NCBI GenBank assembly: GCA_023136715.1
Contig: JAGLQT010000196.1
Coordinates: 1-16,014 of the forward strand
Length of the DNA: 16,014 nucleotides
From: Gammaproteobacteria bacterium
GTDB taxonomy: Bacteria > Pseudomonadota > Gammaproteobacteria > SZUA-229
Direction: 5' to 3'
Position 1 is the first letter of the stretch, and every line of letters starts with the position of its first letter. Shown piece by piece: positions 14,019 to 16,014 of this stretch. Made by a program: the position numbers and the translations under genes. Below the pieces are notes generated by a model, which was not told the origin of the DNA, did no database searches, and was given only the letters and a program-made list of their open reading frames with translations.

Positions 14019-16014
14019 ATGACATCAAATAATAGCAAAAATGATAGTTCCCCCATTAATGACCTTACATCGTTAATTTACCTGCTAGAAAATGATGCCA
14101 AACAAACAGAAAAACTGAACAATACCTTGCAGGATAAAGGCTACACGGTACAGATTTTTACCGATAAGGATACGCTCTTCAGTACTGCCTGTAATTCCAC
14201 TGATTTTGAACGACCGCTAGCAATAGTTATAGAAGCGACTTATTCCGATAACAAACTAGTCTCACCAATCACTTCAGATATTGAACGCTGTAATCAACAT
14301 GACATCCATGTCATAGTTACATCAACACGCGATGACCTAAGCGCACGACTGGCTGCTTTTCGTGCAGGAATCAAACACTGCATCAGTAAATCTAACGAAT
14401 CAAATTGTTTGCTCAATTTTCTTAGTGGACTAGTTGAATCTCGAAACAGCCCCTCCTATCGCATCCTTCTTGTCGATGATGATAAAGAGATACTGAAGGT
14501 ATATGAGACAATATTGAACGAATCCGGCATGAAAGTAGAGACACTGTCTGAGCCACTAAAAACTCTGGATACGATCAATATCTTTGCTCCCGATGTACTC
14601 ATACTAGATACAGACATGCCCGAAGTGTCCGGCCCGGAACTAGCTGCAGTATTACGCGATAGTGGTTTTCAGCTACCTATTATTTTCCTCACGAATGAAA
14701 CCGAGATGACTCTTCAGCTGCAGGCACTCAACCTTGGTGGCGACGACTTTCTGGTAAAACCGGTACAGCCCGAATACCTTATTGCCGCGGTTACCGCAAG
14801 AGCACAAAGATCAAGAAAAAATAGTACCACCTGTCAGAATTTGGCAACCACTATATATGAACGTGATCGTGAGCATTTAGCCCTTAACCAGCACGCTATA
14901 GTCAGTATCGCGGATAGAGAAGGCAATATCACTTATGTTAACGATCTTTTTTGTGATATCAGCGGCTTTTCCTCGAAAGAACTGCTAGGACAAAACCATC
15001 GCATAGGTAAATCAGGGAAACACTCGACCGAGTTTTATAAAGAGATGTGGCATACCATCACAAATGGCAATGTCTGGAAAGGTGAACTCTGCAACCAGCG
15101 CAAAGATGGCAGTCTGTACTGGGTAGAATCAACTATCACCCCGTTCCTCGATGAGGATGGTAAGCCCTATCAGTATGTATCTATCCGCACTGACATCACT
15201 CAGGTCAAGGAGAGCGAACAAACCCTGCGAGCCATTGTAGATAGTACCTCTTCGCTTACAGGTGAAGCACTTTTTCAAAGCTCCGTTAAATTCCTGGCGG
15301 AGTCGTTAGGTATACGTTTCAGTTTTATTGCCGAGAAAGATGCGAATGACGCATCTGCCATTAAGACTATTGCTATCTGGGATACTGATCACATAATCGA
15401 CAACTTCAGCTACGCCATTAAGGACACACCCTGTGAACAGGTGCTGAGCACCGGTCTATCTGTCTACGCGGGAAATGTTGCAGAAACATTTCCAAAAGAT
15501 CTCTGGCTTAAAGAAAATGGTATCGAAAGTTATATAGGTATACCTCTTTACGATAGCAATAAGAATTTCCTCGGTCACATGGGCGTAATGGATAACAAGC
15601 CAATGACGAACATCGAGAAAAACGTCACTTTACTCAGGCTTTTCGCTGCTAGCATTGCCAGCGAGATTGAACGTGAGCAGGCTATAAAAGCGCTTAATAT
15701 CCATAAAGAACGATTACGACGAGGCCAGATCTTTGCCAACATCGGCACATGGGACTGGAACATCCAGAACGGCGAGCTATTCTGGTCTGAACGAATTGGG
15801 CCACTATTTGGTTATGCCGAAGGTCAATTAGAAACTTCTTACGATAACTTTACTAACGCCATTCATCCTGATGACCGTCAGTCCGTTATTGATGCTGTTA
15901 ACGCCTGTGTTGAAAATGATGCGCCATACGATATTGAACACCGGGTAGTCTGGCCTGATGGCACAGTTCGTTGGCTTCTGGAACGTGGTGCTGTATTACG
16001 CGATGATGATGGTA
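14019..16014 (+). CDS. Multidomain response regulator (pseudo-REC, REC, PAS, GAF, PAS...), C-terminus cut by window edge
   Basis: I translated 665 codons from ATG 14019 (GGAGG nine bases upstream) with no stop before the window ends. Residues 18-140 form a receiver-like domain that lacks the phosphoacceptor: Glu72 sits where Asp is expected (LAIVIEAT), while K124 is kept. Residues 147-265 form a canonical receiver: acidic pair D153/D154, phosphoacceptor D197 (LILDTDMPEVSG), T225 and K247 (LVKPVQP). Residues about 285-395 form a PAS/PAC domain (YVNDLFCDISGFSSKELLGQ; KDGSLYWVESTITPFLDEDG; IRTDITQ). Residues about 405-555 form a GAF domain. Residues about 570-665 form a second PAS domain (GTWDWNIQNGELFWSER; HPDD). 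No membrane segment is seen. This architecture often continues into GGDEF-EAL or a histidine kinase; which one cannot be said. It is transcribed away from the cation operon. Confidence 0.93.
   Translation, partial: MTSNNSKNDSSPINDLTSLIYLLENDAKQTEKLNNTLQDKGYTVQIFTDKDTLFSTACNSTDFERPLAIVIEATYSDNKLVSPITSDIERCNQHDIHVIVTSTRDDLSARLAAFRAGIKHCISKSNESNCLLNFLSGLVESRNSPSYRILLVDDDKEILKVYETILNESGMKVETLSEPLKTLDTINIFAPDVLILDTDMPEVSGPELAAVLRDSGFQLPIIFLTNETEMTLQLQALNLGGDDFLVKPVQPEYLIAAVTARAQRSRKNSTTCQNLATTIYERDREHLALNQHAIVSIADREGNITYVNDLFCDISGFSSKELLGQNHRIGKSGKHSTEFYKEMWHTITNGNVWKGELCNQRKDGSLYWVESTITPFLDEDGKPYQYVSIRTDITQVKESEQTLRAIVDSTSSLTGEALFQSSVKFLAESLGIRFSFIAEKDANDASAIKTIAIWDTDHIIDNFSYAIKDTPCEQVLSTGLSVYAGNVAETFPKDLWLKENGIESYIGIPLYDSNKNFLGHMGVMDNKPMTNIEKNVTLLRLFAASIASEIEREQAIKALNIHKERLRRGQIFANIGTWDWNIQNGELFWSERIGPLFGYAEGQLETSYDNFTNAIHPDDRQSVIDAVNACVENDAPYDIEHRVVWPDGTVRWLLERGAVLRDDDG

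Noticed and set aside
15575..15763. 62-codon open frame on the minus strand
   Set aside because: Antisense to the GAF/PAS part of the response regulator; no independent support.
1..16014. CRISPR array or long tandem repeats
   Set aside because: No regularly spaced direct repeats were seen anywhere in the window.

Overview
The window looks like part of a gammaproteobacterial chromosome with moderate GC. This is inferred from the style of the signalling proteins and from a tmRNA-type RNA 3' end; no taxonomic marker gene is present. Three blocks and one divergent gene can be read.

(1) Positions 1-6484, minus strand: a chemosensory operon transcribed right to left. Its order is a PAS-GAF-PAS-HD-GYP cyclic-di-GMP phosphodiesterase, a CheR methyltransferase carrying two TPR modules, a tandem CheW-domain adaptor, and a CHASE3-type methyl-accepting chemotaxis protein that runs off the left edge. 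Gaps are 16, 11 and 74 bases. CheA, CheB and a response regulator are not in view and may lie to the left. The mix of CheR-TPR, CheW and MCP recalls Wsp-like systems, but the c-di-GMP enzyme at the head is a hydrolase-type HD-GYP protein.

(2) Positions 6485-7505: an AT-rich junction without an intact gene. It holds a broken IS3-family transposase 3' end, small inverted repeats, and a 13-base sequence identical in form to the CCA-terminated 3' end of a tmRNA (or tRNA), followed at once by an intrinsic terminator. This arrangement fits the distal attachment site of an element that entered a stable RNA gene. If so, the block to the left could be a genomic island.

(3) Positions 7506-13700, minus strand: two operons of archaeal-flavoured genes. 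One encodes an AMP/thymidine phosphorylase-family enzyme and, with stop and start sharing one base, a short PRPP-synthetase-family protein: a likely nucleotide ribose salvage pair. The other encodes a DUF211 protein, a VIT/CCC1-like membrane protein (TIGR00267 type) and a P-type Ca2+-ATPase with a full SERCA-like set of Ca2+ ligands: a likely cation-handling unit. A small plus-strand ORF between them is doubtful.

(4) Positions 14019-16014, plus strand: a divergent multidomain response regulator (degenerate REC, canonical REC, PAS, GAF, PAS) that runs off the right edge. The divergent intergenic region holds a clear promoter and two concentric inverted repeats.
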